Shown here: piece by piece, positions 41,976 through 52,369 of the stretch
How positions within the stretch are numbered: position 1 is the first letter of the stretch
Layout of the letters: every line of letters begins with the position of its first letter
Assembly (NCBI GenBank): GCA_031272775.1
Contig: JAISTB010000038.1
Coordinates: 1 to 61,960 of the forward strand
Origin: Fusobacteriaceae bacterium
GTDB lineage: Bacteria > Fusobacteriota > Fusobacteriia > Fusobacteriales > Fusobacteriaceae
Direction: 5' to 3'
Length of the DNA: 61,960 nt
Program-made: the position numbers and the translations under genes
Notes under the pieces: generated by a model
Databases searched by the model: none
Told to the model about the DNA's origin: nothing
What the model saw: the letters and a program-made list of their open reading frames with translations, nothing else

Positions 41976-42076
41976 GATGCAGCTCCTTTCATGATGTTCC
42001 AGATTGTGTATTAAATTAGTGCGTTTTGTTTGAAATTAACACAGCCGCGCCGTCGTAATTCGGGCAGCCGCCGCTT

Positions 42077-43048
42077 TTATTTGGTAAAACCGAGTTCTTC
42101 GGCCTTGCAGCAGGCGTAAAAATGGTTGGCCTCGGATTCCTGCAGGGTCTGATTCGTCCGGAAGCAGCGGTCGTCGGCATAGATGCAGCGCTTGGCGAAA
42201 CGGCAGCCCACGCCCGGATTGATGGGCGAGGTGATTTCTCCCTCAAGCTTGATCCGCTCCATTTTCTTGCGGGCCGAAGGGGCCGGAATGGCCGAAAGCA
42301 ACGCCTTCGTATAGGGATGGATGGGCTTTCTGAACAACTGGTTCGAAGGCGCCTTTTCCACGAGCTGGCCGAGGTACATGACCGCGATATCGTCGGAAAA
42401 ATGCTTGACGACCGACAAGTCGTGGGTGATGAACATATAGGTGAGCCCCAGCCTGTCCTGCAAATCCTGCATGAGGTTGAGGACCTGGGCCTGGATCGAC
42501 ACGTCGAGGGCCGATACGGGCTCGTCGCAGACGATGAACTTGGGACCGAGGGCAAGGGCCCGGGCGATCCCGATCCGCTGCCGTCTGCCGCCGTCCAGCT
42601 CATGGGGATAGGTGTTCACAAGCCTCTCGGCCAGGCCCACGAGATCCATGAGGTTCCGGACTTTGTTGTTCAGTTCCTGCCGGCTGGCGCATTTTTTGTG
42701 GATGATCAGCGGCTCCGCGATCGTTTCGCTGATGGTCATCCGGGGATTCAGGGACGCGAAGGGATCCTGGAAGATGATCTGCATTTTCTGCCGCAGCAGG
42801 CGCATTTCGTCTTTTTTGTAATTGAGGATGTTTTCCCCCTCAAAAATGACTTCCCCCGCTGTGGGTTCCTGCAGGCGCAGGATCACGCGACCCGTGGTGG
42901 TCTTGCCGCAGCCCGATTCCCCCACGACGCCGAGGGTCTTGCCCTCGTCGATCGAAAAATAGACGTCGTCCACGGCGTGCAGGAGTCCCTTGGGCGTATT
43001 GAAATATTTTTTGAGTCCTCTGACTTCGAGCAAACGTTTTCCTTCCAT
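42077..43048 (-). CDS. Peptide ABC transporter ATPase, DppF/OppF type
   Basis: A 323-residue ATPase with Walker [10 protein letters not shown], Walker [13 protein letters not shown] and the C-terminal oligopeptide domain with its cysteines ([15 protein letters not shown]). The ABC signature reads LDGGRRQR, in which Asp replaces the usual Ser. It pairs with the ATPase encoded just upstream (one-base gap) to power the peptide importer. Confidence 0.93.
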   Translation of the reverse strand: MEGKRLLEVRGLKKYFNTPKGLLHAVDDVYFSIDEGKTLGVVGESGCGKTTTGRVILRLQEPTAGEVIFEGENILNYKKDEMRLLRQKMQIIFQDPFASLNPRMTISETIAEPLIIHKKCASRQELNNKVRNLMDLVGLAERLVNTYPHELDGGRRQRIGIARALALGPKFIVCDEPVSALDVSIQAQVLNLMQDLQDRLGLTYMFITHDLSVVKHFSDDIAVMYLGQLVEKAPSNQLFRKPIHPYTKALLSAIPAPSARKKMERIKLEGEITSPINPGVGCRFAKRCIYADDRCFRTNQTLQESEANHFYACCKAEELGFTK

Positions 43049-43049
43049 A

Positions 43050-44045
43050 TCAGTCCAGCGCCTCCTTTACGGCTTTGATGGTCCCGTCGGCCAAAAAGCA
43101 CTTCGTCATATGGTTGTTTCCGAGATCCGTGACGGGCGGCGTTTTCTCCCGGCAGATGTCCTGCGCATAGGGACAGCGCGGGTTGAATTTGCATCCCGAC
43201 GGCAGCTTCGTCGGATCGGGCATGAGGCCGTTGATGGGCTTCAAGCGCTGCACTTCGCTTTCCATATTGGGGATGGAGCCGAAGAGTCCTATGGTGTAGG
43301 GGTGCTTCGTGTCTTCGTAGACGTCAAAGAGCGTCCCCGATTCCACGATTTCACCGGCGTACATGATGGCGACCCGGTCGCAGACCTGGGCCACAACGCC
43401 CAGATCATGGGTAATCAGGATCATGGCCGTGCTGAATTTCTGTTTGAGTTCGCCCATGAGATCGAGGACCTGGGCCTGGATCGTCACGTCGAGGGCCGTC
43501 GTGGGCTCGTCGGCAATCAGCAGCTTGGGATTGCAAGCCAGCGCTATGGCGATAACGACCCGCTGTTTCATTCCCCCCGAAAACTGGTGGGGATATTCGA
43601 TGGAACGGGCGGCGGGAATCCCTACGAGTTCAAGCATTTCCTCGGCTTTGGCCATGGCGTCGTGGGCGTTCAGGCCCTCGTGGATCGCGATGACTTCGGC
43701 GATCTGTTCGCCTACGGTCATCACGGGATTCAGGGACGTCATGGGGTCCTGGAAAATCATTGAGATATGATTTCCCCGGATGTTCCGCATTTCCTCCTCG
43801 GGCAGCTCCAGGAGGTTTTTCCCCTGAAAGGTGATGTCGCCGCTCCGGATGACGCCGGGCGGATTCGGGATAAGCCTGAGGATCCCCAGGGCCGTGGTCG
43901 TTTTGCCCGCGCCGGTCTCGCCGACGAGACCGAGGGTCTCCCCTTCGTCGAGCTTGATGGAAATGGCGTTTACCGCGTGGACCGTTTCATCTTCGGTCAC
44001 GTATTCAATCACAAGATCTTTAATGTTCAACAATTCTTTCGACAT
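43050..44045 (-). CDS. Peptide ABC transporter ATPase, DppD/OppD type
   Basis: A 331-residue ATPase with Walker A GETGAGKTT, signature FSGGMKQR, Walker B LLIADEPTTALD and the C-terminal GCKFNPRCPYAQDIC motif typical of OppD/DppD. It starts 20 bases after the second permease gene. Confidence 0.94.
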   Translation of the reverse strand: MSKELLNIKDLVIEYVTEDETVHAVNAISIKLDEGETLGLVGETGAGKTTTALGILRLIPNPPGVIRSGDITFQGKNLLELPEEEMRNIRGNHISMIFQDPMTSLNPVMTVGEQIAEVIAIHEGLNAHDAMAKAEEMLELVGIPAARSIEYPHQFSGGMKQRVVIAIALACNPKLLIADEPTTALDVTIQAQVLDLMGELKQKFSTAMILITHDLGVVAQVCDRVAIMYAGEIVESGTLFDVYEDTKHPYTIGLFGSIPNMESEVQRLKPINGLMPDPTKLPSGCKFNPRCPYAQDICREKTPPVTDLGNNHMTKCFLADGTIKAVKEALD

Positions 44046-44065
44046 GATATTCTATCCTCCCCCGC

Positions 44066-44962
44066 CTATTGTTTCAGTCTCGGGTCGAGGGCGTCCCGGA
44101 GGCCGTCGCCCAGCAGATTCAGCGCAAATATGGTCAGCATAATGGAAACGCCCGGAAACGTTGTCACCCACCAGGCCGAACGCAGGTACTGACGTCCGCC
44201 CGAGAGCATGTTGCCCCATTCGGGGGCCGGCGGCTGGATGCCGAGGCCGATAAACGACAGGCCCGCCGTGGACAGAATGGCCGAGGCGACGCCCAGCGTT
44301 CCCCGCACGATAATGGGCGCGAGGCAGTTGGGGATGATGTGCCGGTAAATGATCCGGGTGTTGCTGGCCCCGATGGCCCGGGCCGCTTCGATGAACTCCT
44401 GATCCCGGATCGTCAGGACCGAGGCCCGCACAATACGGGCAAACTGGGGCACCGAGGAAATGGCGATGGCCACCATGAGGTTGATCATGTTGGGTCCCAG
44501 GGCCGATACGATGGCAATGGCCAGCAAAATGCTCGGGATCGCCAGGAAGATATCCATGATCCGCATGATGACGTTGTCGAGGACGCCGCCGAAATAGCCG
44601 GCGATGGCGCCCAGGGCGCCTCCCGCGAGGATGGACATCGTCACGGACACAAAGCCCACTTTGAGCGATACCCTGGCGCCGTGAATGAGCCGCGCGAAGA
44701 TATCGCGGCCGAATTCGTCGGTCCCGCACCAATGCGCCATGGAAGGCGAAGCGAGACGACCGGGCAGGTTCTGCTTGATCACGACCTTGTCATAGTCGTG
44801 GATTACGTTGGCAAAGATCGCGAGGAGCAGGAGCACCGTCAGGATGCCCAGCCCCACGAGGGCCATTTTGTTTTTCTTGAGCCGCCGCCAGACTTCGCCC
44901 CACTGGCTTCGTTTCTTGGAAGCGGCCACTTCGGTGATTTCTTTGTTTTCGATATTTTCCAT
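44066..44962 (-). CDS. Peptide ABC transporter permease, DppC type
   Basis: A 298-residue permease with six helices. It has a cytoplasmic N-terminal tail, the GTDEFGRDIFARLIHGARVSL segment after the first helix, and the EAARAIGASNTRIIYRHIIPN coupling motif. It forms the channel with the DppB-type subunit. Confidence 0.95.
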   Translation of the reverse strand: MENIENKEITEVAASKKRSQWGEVWRRLKKNKMALVGLGILTVLLLLAIFANVIHDYDKVVIKQNLPGRLASPSMAHWCGTDEFGRDIFARLIHGARVSLKVGFVSVTMSILAGGALGAIAGYFGGVLDNVIMRIMDIFLAIPSILLAIAIVSALGPNMINLMVAIAISSVPQFARIVRASVLTIRDQEFIEAARAIGASNTRIIYRHIIPNCLAPIIVRGTLGVASAILSTAGLSFIGLGIQPPAPEWGNMLSGGRQYLRSAWWVTTFPGVSIMLTIFALNLLGDGLRDALDPRLKQ

Positions 44963-44977
44963 GTGTGTTCGCCTCCT

Positions 44978-45904
44978 TTAGCGGTATTGGGACTTGATCC
45001 GCGGATCGATGTATGCGTACAGAATATCGACGATCAGATTGACGAAACTGAACGTCGAAGCCAGAAAGACCACCGAGGCCAATACGGTCGGCGTGTCTTT
45101 TTGCCGGATGGCGTCAACCATCATACGGCCTACGCCCGGCCAGGAATAGACGGATTCCGTGAGAACCGCTCCGCCCAGAAGGCCGCCGAATTGCAAGCCC
45201 ACAACGGTCACAATGGGAATCAGCGCGTTTTTCAGCGCGTGCTTGCGGATTACGATGTTTTCTTTGACGCCCTTGGCCCGGGCCGTCCGGATGTAGTCCT
45301 GCCGGATGACCTCAAGCATGGACGAACGGGTCATTCGGGTGATGATGGCCGCCGTCATGGTCCCCAGCGTAATGGATGGCAAGATAAGGCTTTTCAACGT
45401 TTCGTTGCCTCCCGACGGCAAAAGCATCAGCTTTACGGCGAAGAGCAGAATCAGCATGAGCCCCTGCCAGAATACGGGCATGGATACGCCGACCAGCGCC
45501 AGGATCATGCTGACGTTATCCAACAGCGAATATTGCCGCGTGGCGGAAAGAATCCCCACGGGAATGGCGATGCCCACGGCGACGAACATGGCGGAAAGCG
45601 CCAGTTCCAGCGTAGCCGGAAAACGGGCGAAGATTTCCTTGAACACTTCCCGGCCCGTCGTATAGGACGTGCCGAAATCCCCGTGTATGGCGTTCCAGAC
45701 GAAACGCAGGTACTGCACGAGGAAGGGCTTGTCCAGGCCCATTTTCACCCGGAGTTGCTCAATGGCTTCCCGCGGCGCGTTCTCCCCCAAAATCAGCTGA
45801 GCCGGATCCCCGGGCGTCAGCGACATGATGGTGAACACCAGCAGGGAAACGCCGAGCAAAACCGGAATCAGAAGCAGCAGTCTTCGGACAATGTACTTGT
45901 ACAT
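44978..45904 (-). CDS. Peptide ABC transporter permease, DppB type
   Basis: A 308-residue permease with the opening YIVRRLLLLIPVLLGVSLLVF, the MTPGDPA-like SLTPGDPAQ, and the coupling segment DYIRTARAKGVKENIVIRKHALKNAL. It starts 159 bases after the binding-protein gene. I see no clear terminator in that gap. Confidence 0.95.
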   Translation of the reverse strand: MYKYIVRRLLLLIPVLLGVSLLVFTIMSLTPGDPAQLILGENAPREAIEQLRVKMGLDKPFLVQYLRFVWNAIHGDFGTSYTTGREVFKEIFARFPATLELALSAMFVAVGIAIPVGILSATRQYSLLDNVSMILALVGVSMPVFWQGLMLILLFAVKLMLLPSGGNETLKSLILPSITLGTMTAAIITRMTRSSMLEVIRQDYIRTARAKGVKENIVIRKHALKNALIPIVTVVGLQFGGLLGGAVLTESVYSWPGVGRMMVDAIRQKDTPTVLASVVFLASTFSFVNLIVDILYAYIDPRIKSQYR

Positions 45905-46063
45905 AGTGTTTTTCCCCCTTTATGGTTTGAGTATATGAAGGCCCGGGCTTGTGTGTCCTCCCGTCCCATTCGTACGATGTCGGTATCATTTACCTATGTT
46001 ATAATATTATGTTGATCGCGATATTCAGAATTTTCGCGTAGAATCTCTTTTGTGATTTTTCCT

Positions 46064-47578
46064 TTATTGCGCCAGAGACACGCCGTAGAGCCGGTGGCTG
46101 CCCGTGGCCCGGAGCGTAAAGCCCTTGACGGTTTTCAGTGCCGCCGCGCTGGTGTTGCCGTAGGCGATCGGGTAAACGGGAACCTCTTCCTGGATGATGT
46201 CCTGCACTTTGGCGTAAAGGGCCGCCCGTTTGTCTTCGTCGGTCTCGGTCTTGGCCTCATCCAGAAGGCTGTCGACCACGGGGTTGGAATAGAAGGAGCG
46301 GTTGCCCGCGCCGCCCATGTTGTCCGTATGGACAAGAGGCGCCAGGCCGTAATCGGCGTCGGCTGTCACGGTCCCCCAGCCGAGGATATACATCTCGTGC
46401 TCGCCCCGTCCCGTCAGATCAAGAAACGCGCCCCAGTCGACGACTTCGATGCTCATGTCGACGCCGATGTCCTTGAGCTGGGCCTGCATAATGACCGCGA
46501 TGTCTCTGCGCTGCTGGTTGTCGTTTGTCCAGAGGCTGACTTTGAGCCCATCGGGATAACCGGCTTCGGCCAAAAGGGCTTTGCCCTTTTCCACATCCCG
46601 GTTCCAGGCTTTGGCGGTCTTGCTGTAGCCGAAGACATTGGGAGGAATCAGGGAATTGGCCTTGACGGCGCCGGCCTTGAAGACCGCGTCGATCATGGGG
46701 TCAATATCGATGGCGGAACAGATGGCCTGCCGCACCCGCAAATCATCGAGGGGGGCCTTTCTGGCGTTGAAGCCCACATAGGTCGTCGAAAGCGAAGGGC
46801 CCTCGTAGTAGTCGATCTTGGGATTGGCCATGAGCCGCTCTTTGTCCGTGACGTCGATGCCGTAGGCAATGCCGATCTCCCCGGCTTCAAGGGCGATGGC
46901 CCGGGCCGCGTTTTCGGGGATATTGCGGAAAATCAGCTGTTTTACGGCGGGCGGACCCGCGAAATAGTTTTCGTTGGCCGAGAGAACGATCCGGTCTCCG
47001 CTCTGCCAGGATTCAAATTTGAAGGGACCCGTCCCCACGGGATGCTCGCCGTAGGCGGCGCCCGCGGCCTTGACGGCCTTTTCGCTCAGGATGCTCACGG
47101 CGTTGTGGGAGAGATGGCTCAGGATCCCCGCAAAGGGCTTTTCGGTCCGGATCACGACCGTATAGTCGTCGGGGGTCTCGATCTCCGAGACGGTCTCCAC
47201 AATAAAGTTCACCTGGGGCGATTCCATGGCCCGTTCCAGCGTAAATTTGACGTCGGAGGCCTTCAGTTCCTCGCCGTTATGGAATTTGACGCCCCGCCGG
47301 AGCTTGAAGACCGTGGTCCTCGCGTCGGGGCGGGTCCAAGATTCCGCCAGCGAAGGCGTAATGTTCTTGTCGTTGTCCTGCTCAACAAGCGTGTTGTAGA
47401 TCTGGATGGCCACGGCGGCCGAAGGCTGGTCATTTGTGGCGTGGGGATCCAGGGATTTGGCGTCGGCGCCCTGGGCCACGACGAGGGTCGGGCCCGCGGC
47501 TTTCTCTTCACCGCAACCATGGAAAAAAATCATTCCGAGTAAAAGGATTCCGGCAATTTTGCACAGTTTACGCATCAT
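46064..47578 (-). CDS. Peptide-binding lipoprotein, DppA/OppA type (family 5)
   Basis: A 504-residue solute-binding protein anchored by a lipobox (FHGC, Cys at about residue 22). The family 5 signature is seen in SLAESW, FKLRRGVKFHNGEELKASDVKFTLER and VGTGPFKFESW. It is the first gene of the dpp-like set. The ATG has AAGGAG six bases away and lies 38 bases after the YibE/F gene, so read-through is likely. The ligand class (dipeptide, oligopeptide or acyl-amino acid) cannot be told from sequence. Confidence 0.94.
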   Translation of the reverse strand: MMRKLCKIAGILLLGMIFFHGCGEEKAAGPTLVVAQGADAKSLDPHATNDQPSAAVAIQIYNTLVEQDNDKNITPSLAESWTRPDARTTVFKLRRGVKFHNGEELKASDVKFTLERAMESPQVNFIVETVSEIETPDDYTVVIRTEKPFAGILSHLSHNAVSILSEKAVKAAGAAYGEHPVGTGPFKFESWQSGDRIVLSANENYFAGPPAVKQLIFRNIPENAARAIALEAGEIGIAYGIDVTDKERLMANPKIDYYEGPSLSTTYVGFNARKAPLDDLRVRQAICSAIDIDPMIDAVFKAGAVKANSLIPPNVFGYSKTAKAWNRDVEKGKALLAEAGYPDGLKVSLWTNDNQQRRDIAVIMQAQLKDIGVDMSIEVVDWGAFLDLTGRGEHEMYILGWGTVTADADYGLAPLVHTDNMGGAGNRSFYSNPVVDSLLDEAKTETDEDKRAALYAKVQDIIQEEVPVYPIAYGNTSAAALKTVKGFTLRATGSHRLYGVSLAQ

Positions 47579-47616
47579 TTTTGTCTCCTTTCAAATGGGT
47601 TACTCACGGGGAATAC

Positions 47617-48705
47617 TCAGGATTTGCCATGCTTTCCGTAAAAACGGGAAGCGACCCAGGCCGTGATCGGAACGGCCACGAGAATGCCTATGCTGCCGCA
47701 CATGGCTCGCAGGAAATCGACGACGATATTTTCAAAATTGAGCAGACGGATCATCGGGAACTGGTCTTTTTGCAGAGCGACGAGGATGTTGGTCAAAAGC
47801 GAGCTCCCCACGTAGGCGAGAATCAGGGTGTTGATCATGGTCCCGATCATGTCGGAGCCGATATTCATGCCCGATCGAAAGATTTCCCCCGACGTGATGT
47901 CGCTTTTCTTTTCCCTGAGCTCGTTGAGCGCCGAGGAAATGGACATGCCCACGTCCATGACCGCGCCCATGGAGCCGATGATGACCCCCGCCGAGATGAT
48001 TTCCCGGAGGTTGACGTTCTGAAGCATGCCCGCGTAATTGAGCGTTTCCGTCGTCACAAAGCCCGTGAGACGCATTTTGTACACAAAAATCAGAGAAAGC
48101 GCGCCCGCGGCGATTACGCCGCCCACGGCGCCCATAATGGCCACGAGGCCCTTGGCGTTGAAACCCGTCATCAGGTAGATCGTCACGACCGAGGCGAATA
48201 CGGCCGTCAGGACCGCCCCCGCGATCGGCGAATTGCCCTTGATGATAAAGGGCACAAACCAGCCGTAAATAAAGGCAATCACGAAGAGCAGGGCCAAAAG
48301 TCCCCGGAGTCCCCGGGCTTTGGAAAACAAAAGGGCGAGACAGATGAAAATCCCCGCCATGGCGTAAAGATAGATTCTTTTATCTGTATCGACAATGTAG
48401 TAATGCTCCGTTTCCTCTTCCGTATCGTAGAAGATGACGACGGGGTCCCCTTCCCGGATCGAAACGTTGTAGGCGTTTTCCCGGTACAGGGGAAATTCGA
48501 CGGGCACTTCCTCATTTCTGCGCTCGCCTTCAAGGATCAGGACCCGCATGGGCCAGATTTCCCTGATTTCTCCACTTTCCGACTCGTCGGGCAGAAGGGG
48601 CTTCTCGATCCTGACGACCTTGCCCTTGAGATATTCCTCCCGGGCGTCAAGGGTCAGCGCGAAGAGCGCAAAGGCAATCAGAAGCGCCAAACAGCATTTT
48701 TTCAT
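47617..48705 (-). CDS. YibE/F family membrane protein
   Basis: A 362-residue protein of the YibE/F family. It has a cleavable or anchoring N-terminal segment, an extracytoplasmic beta-rich domain (residues about 25-110) and about eight helices, with GAVMDVGMSISSALNEL as the conserved core. The family function is not established. It starts shortly after the rpsO terminator, behind CCGGAGG, and is followed with only 38 bases by the peptide-transporter genes. Confidence 0.88.
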   Translation of the reverse strand: MKKCCLALLIAFALFALTLDAREEYLKGKVVRIEKPLLPDESESGEIREIWPMRVLILEGERRNEEVPVEFPLYRENAYNVSIREGDPVVIFYDTEEETEHYYIVDTDKRIYLYAMAGIFICLALLFSKARGLRGLLALLFVIAFIYGWFVPFIIKGNSPIAGAVLTAVFASVVTIYLMTGFNAKGLVAIMGAVGGVIAAGALSLIFVYKMRLTGFVTTETLNYAGMLQNVNLREIISAGVIIGSMGAVMDVGMSISSALNELREKKSDITSGEIFRSGMNIGSDMIGTMINTLILAYVGSSLLTNILVALQKDQFPMIRLLNFENIVVDFLRAMCGSIGILVAVPITAWVASRFYGKHGKS

Positions 48706-48734
48706 TGCAGCCTCCGGCTACCTGGAATTATGAT

Positions 48735-48785
48735 AAAAAATGGACCTATGGATGAAAGTCTTCTGTCCGATGCTTCCCATAGGTC
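48735..48785 (-). terminator. rpsO terminator
   Basis: GACCTATGG (48743-48751) pairs perfectly with CCATAGGTC (48777-48785) around a 25-base loop. On the minus strand CA and TTTTTT follow. Confidence 0.75.
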
Positions 48786-48792
48786 TATTTCG

Positions 48793-49056
48793 TTATTTTC
48801 TTATTCCCAGTTTCGCGATCAGGCTTCTGTAGCCGTCAAGATCCTTTTTCGTCAGATAGCTCAGCAGACGTTTCCGCTGTCCTACCATTTTCAACAATCC
48901 CAATCTGGAATGGAAATCTTTTTGATGGGTCCGCAGGTGGTCCGTCAGGTGGTTGATCCGCTCCGTCAGGATCGCGATCTGCACCTCCGTGGAACCCGTG
49001 TCTCCCTCGAATTTTCCGTATTCTTTGATAATTTCCGCTTTGTTGCGCATAGCCAT
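48793..49056 (-). CDS. rpsO: 30S ribosomal protein S15
   Basis: S15 binds the central domain of 16S rRNA early in 30S assembly. The 87-residue protein is of standard length with the conserved [25 protein letters not shown]-type core and a [16 protein letters not shown] segment. AAGGAGG precedes the ATG. It has its own promoter, a structured leader and a terminator, so it is expressed as a single gene. No pnp gene follows, unlike in many bacteria. Confidence 0.98.
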   Translation of the reverse strand: MAMRNKAEIIKEYGKFEGDTGSTEVQIAILTERINHLTDHLRTHQKDFHSRLGLLKMVGQRKRLLSYLTKKDLDGYRSLIAKLGIRK

Positions 49057-49084
49057 ACCGCTTTTCCTCCTTAAATCTCTTGAT

Positions 49085-49140
49085 TGGATTGATCTGAGCC
49101 AGGTAACAGGAGGCTAACCCTGTAACATCGCTCAAATTAC
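49085..49140 (-). promoter_or_regulatory. Structured rpsO leader, possible S15 autoregulatory site
   Basis: In the minus-strand leader CAGGTAA pairs with TTACCTG, an inner ACAGG pairs with CCTGT, and TGAGC can pair with GCTCA further on. Such competing pairings just before the ribosome site resemble S15-binding leaders of other phyla. Confidence 0.45.
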
Positions 49141-49146
49141 CTGTTT

Positions 49147-49175
49147 AGTATAGCACATTTCCCGGAATTTTGCAA
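49147..49175 (-). promoter_or_regulatory. rpsO promoter
   Basis: On the minus strand TTGCAA (49170-49175) and TATACT (49147-49152) are 17 bases apart. Confidence 0.85.
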
Positions 49176-49224
49176 GTCCGAATTTTGGACAAACAACCCC
49201 CGGCGCTGCGCGCCACCCCTAATA

Positions 49225-51267
49225 TTATGCTTTCATCAACGCTTCGAATTCTTCCCGGTCAATCGTGTCTTTCTCGACGAGGGCGTCGGCCACGCGCCGT
49301 AATTTTTCGAGGTTGGCCTTTAATATCTCCACGGTGGCCGCGTAGTTTTCATGGATGATCCTGAAGATCTCGGCGTCCACTTCCTTGCCGGTGACGTCGC
49401 TGTAATTGCGGGACTGGAACATGTCGCCCTCGTGGGTCGCGTCAAGCAACACGGGCCCGAACTTGGACACCATGCCGAACTTGGTGACCATGGCGTGGGC
49501 GATGGCCGTGGCCCGTTCGATGTCGTTGCTGGCCCCGGTCGAAATATCGCTGAATTCGATTTCCTCGGCGGCCCGTCCGCCGTAGAGGATCTTGATGTCG
49601 TTCAAAAAGTCGCTCTTGAATTTGTGGGTGCGCTCGATCTCGCTGTCGGGAAGGGACAGCGTATAGCCGCCGGCCCAGCCTCTGGGCACGATGGTCACCT
49701 TGTAGACCGGATCCACGTCTTTCAAATTCCAGGTCACGACCGCGTGGCCCGCCTCATGGAAGGCCGTGATCCGCTTATCCCGCTCGCTGATGACCCGGGA
49801 TTTCTTTTCCGGGCCCATGGAAACCTTTTCCGTGGCTTCCTGGATGTCTGCCATCAGGATTTCCTTGCGGCCCGCCCTGGCGGCCAGTATGGCCGCTTCA
49901 TTGAGAATATTGGCCAAATCCGCCCCCACGAGGCCGTAGGTCTGCTTGGCGATATCCTTCAGATTGACGTCCTTGCCGAGGGTCTTCCCGGCCAGATGAA
50001 CCTTGAGGATCGCTTCCCGCCCGTTGATGTCGGGGATGTCCACATAGACGCGCCGGTCGAAGCGGCCCGGTCTCAACAAGGCCCGGTCCAGGACGTCGGG
50101 CCGGTTTGTGGCCGCGATCACGATAATCGTCTCTTCGTTGCCGAAGCCGTCCATTTCCACGAGAAGCTGGTTCAGGGTCTGCTCCCGCTCGTCGTTGCCG
50201 CCGCCGGAACCCGTGCCGCGCTTTCTGCCCACGGCGTCGATTTCGTCGATAAATACGATACAAGGGGCGTTTTTCCGCGCTTTGTTGAAGAGATCCCGCA
50301 CCCGGGACGCGCCGACGCCCACGAACATTTCCACGAACTCGGAGCCGGACATACTGAAAAAGGGCACTTTGGCCTCGCCGGCCACGGCCTTGGCCAAAAG
50401 CGTCTTACCGGTGCCGGGCGCGCCCAAAAGCAGCACTCCCTTGGGGATCTTCGCGCCGACTTTCTTGAATTTTTCAGGCTCCCGCAGAAATTCCACGACT
50501 TCTTCCAATTCGGCCTTGGCTTCCACGATGCCGGCTACGTCTTTGAACGTGACCTTGGAGAGGCTCTCGCCTTCCTTGGCTTTGGATTTTCCCATGTTGA
50601 AGATCTGGGGGCCGCCGCCGTTGCCCTTGTTCATCCGGTTCAGCATGAAGACCCAGATCCCGATCAAAATCAGGAAGGGGAACCAGGAAGTCACCATGTT
50701 GACCAGCATATTGGGAGGATCGGGGGCCACGGAACTGACCTTGATGTTCTTGGCCTCGAGGGCCGTCAAAAGTTTCTGATCGTCGCCCAGCCGGAACGTC
50801 AAAAGCCGCGTCCGGTAGGCGTTTGTGTCATCTCTGAAATAGCCCGTAACCGAGCCGTCTTTTTCCTCGACCCGGTCGATTTTCCCGATGCGGATCAGAT
50901 TGTTGAAATCCGTATAGGAAACGTCGATGGTCGGCGTCTTCCGGCTGTCTTTGCGGATCGCGGGCACCGTCATCACGAGAGCGATAATGAAAGCAAGCAA
51001 AACGAGCCCCTTGAAGTTGAACTTCTTGAAGCCGAAGGGATTTTTGTTCTTGTCGTCGCCGTCCTCCCGGATCTTCCGGCGGATTTCCTCCTGCCGTTCA
51101 CGCTGCTTTTCCTTGAGCAGTTCTTCGGGGGTTTTGAGCTTTTCTTCGTCATTTTCTTCGGGCTTTTCGCTTTCCGTTTCTTCCGTCGGCTTCGGATCTT
51201 CCGGCTTCAAATCGGGATCTTTATCGTCACGCAATGATTTGTTTTCATCCTGATTGTTCTTATCCAA
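49225..51267 (-). CDS. ftsH: ATP-dependent zinc metalloprotease FtsH
   Basis: FtsH is a membrane-anchored AAA protease that degrades misfolded membrane proteins and short-lived regulators. The 680-residue protein has an unusual acidic, Lys/Glu-rich N-terminal tail of about 85 residues before the first helix, then a periplasmic domain and a second helix (about 195-215). Walker A is GAPGTGKT and Walker B is [11 protein letters not shown]. The SRH region is followed by the zinc site HEAGH. The start is TTG at 51267 with AGGAGG upstream. It is 15 bases after tilS. Confidence 0.97.
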   Translation of the reverse strand: MDKNNQDENKSLRDDKDPDLKPEDPKPTEETESEKPEENDEEKLKTPEELLKEKQRERQEEIRRKIREDGDDKNKNPFGFKKFNFKGLVLLAFIIALVMTVPAIRKDSRKTPTIDVSYTDFNNLIRIGKIDRVEEKDGSVTGYFRDDTNAYRTRLLTFRLGDDQKLLTALEAKNIKVSSVAPDPPNMLVNMVTSWFPFLILIGIWVFMLNRMNKGNGGGPQIFNMGKSKAKEGESLSKVTFKDVAGIVEAKAELEEVVEFLREPEKFKKVGAKIPKGVLLLGAPGTGKTLLAKAVAGEAKVPFFSMSGSEFVEMFVGVGASRVRDLFNKARKNAPCIVFIDEIDAVGRKRGTGSGGGNDEREQTLNQLLVEMDGFGNEETIIVIAATNRPDVLDRALLRPGRFDRRVYVDIPDINGREAILKVHLAGKTLGKDVNLKDIAKQTYGLVGADLANILNEAAILAARAGRKEILMADIQEATEKVSMGPEKKSRVISERDKRITAFHEAGHAVVTWNLKDVDPVYKVTIVPRGWAGGYTLSLPDSEIERTHKFKSDFLNDIKILYGGRAAEEIEFSDISTGASNDIERATAIAHAMVTKFGMVSKFGPVLLDATHEGDMFQSRNYSDVTGKEVDAEIFRIIHENYAATVEILKANLEKLRRVADALVEKDTIDREEFEALMKA

Positions 51268-51282
51268 CGAATTCCTCCTTTT

Positions 51283-52302
51283 TTATTCTGAAAACGCCTT
51301 CGGGGGCGTATTTTCTTCCTCATTTTTTGTTTTCGGGCCGCAAAGCGTCAGCCGATCCTTCGTTTTCCGGACGCTGTAACCGCCGCCCAGCGTGATTTCC
51401 TTTGCGCCGCCGGCAGTGACGATCCGGGCCAGCGCCTCGAGCTTGGAGCGGTCAAGGCCGTTTCTGCCCAAAGGGGCCGGGATCCGGAGAAGCCAGTCCC
51501 GCAGGATCTTTCGCAGGCGCAGGGGTTCACGCAAAGCCAGCTCTTTGAGGGCGCTCAAGGAAAGGGCGCGGTTATTGTCGGGCTCCGCGAAATACGCTTC
51601 GGCGTCGACCGCCGTCATCCGGTTGATCGCGCGGATTTCCGGCAGAAGGGCCGCGATTTTTTCTTTGAAGCGCGGGTTGTAGGTCCGTTCAATGCCCGGA
51701 ATCAATTCCAGGCGAATTCGGTTTCTCGTATATCCGGGATCGTTGTTGCTGCGGTCTTCGCGCCACGATAAGCCGTGTTCCCGCAGCCAGGCGCAAATGT
51801 CTCTTTTCCAGCGCCAGGCCAAGGGCCTTAAGATTTCCCCGCTTTCGGGGATCCCTTCCAGTCCTTCGAGGGAAGTCCCCCGGATCAGCCGGAACAAAAA
51901 AGTCTCGACCTGATCATCCAGATTGTGGGCCAGGACCAGTTTCGTCGCGCCCAGCGTTTCCATGACCTCGCGGAATACCGCGTACCGCGCTTGACGGCCC
52001 GCCGTCTCGGGGGAAATTTTTCGTTCTTCCGCCAAGGCCCCCACGTCCACGCGTCTGGTGATCATCTGAAAATCGTGATCGGCCGCGTAACGCAAGCAAA
52101 AAGCCTCGTCGCCGTCCGATTCCTCCCCCCGCAAGAGATGATTCACATGAACGAGGGTCGGCGAAAAATCCAGTTCATCCCGAAGGGTCCGCAGCAATTC
52201 CGCCAGCATGACGGAGTCGGCGCCCCCGGAAAATCCGACGACGACCTGCTCTCCCGCCTTGATGTCCCGGCGCAGGTTTTGCAATTCCGGCACAAAATCC
52301 AA
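51283..52302 (-). CDS. tilS: tRNA(Ile)-lysidine synthase
   Basis: TilS attaches lysine to C34 of the CAU-anticodon tRNA-Ile so that it reads AUA. The 339-residue protein has the PP-loop GFSGGADSV (about residues 23-31), HVNHLLRGEES and LAHNLDDQVETFLFRLIRGTSLEGL. It ends in a short C-terminal domain. The start is TTG 52302 with AAGGGAGG upstream. The tilS-ftsH order is widely conserved in bacteria. Confidence 0.96.
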   Translation of the reverse strand: MDFVPELQNLRRDIKAGEQVVVGFSGGADSVMLAELLRTLRDELDFSPTLVHVNHLLRGEESDGDEAFCLRYAADHDFQMITRRVDVGALAEERKISPETAGRQARYAVFREVMETLGATKLVLAHNLDDQVETFLFRLIRGTSLEGLEGIPESGEILRPLAWRWKRDICAWLREHGLSWREDRSNNDPGYTRNRIRLELIPGIERTYNPRFKEKIAALLPEIRAINRMTAVDAEAYFAEPDNNRALSLSALKELALREPLRLRKILRDWLLRIPAPLGRNGLDRSKLEALARIVTAGGAKEITLGGGYSVRKTKDRLTLCGPKTKNEEENTPPKAFSE

Positions 52303-52369
52303 TCGGACGCCTCCCTTCGCTAAACCTTACACATTATAGCGCATTTTTCTGATTTTTTCAATGAAGATT

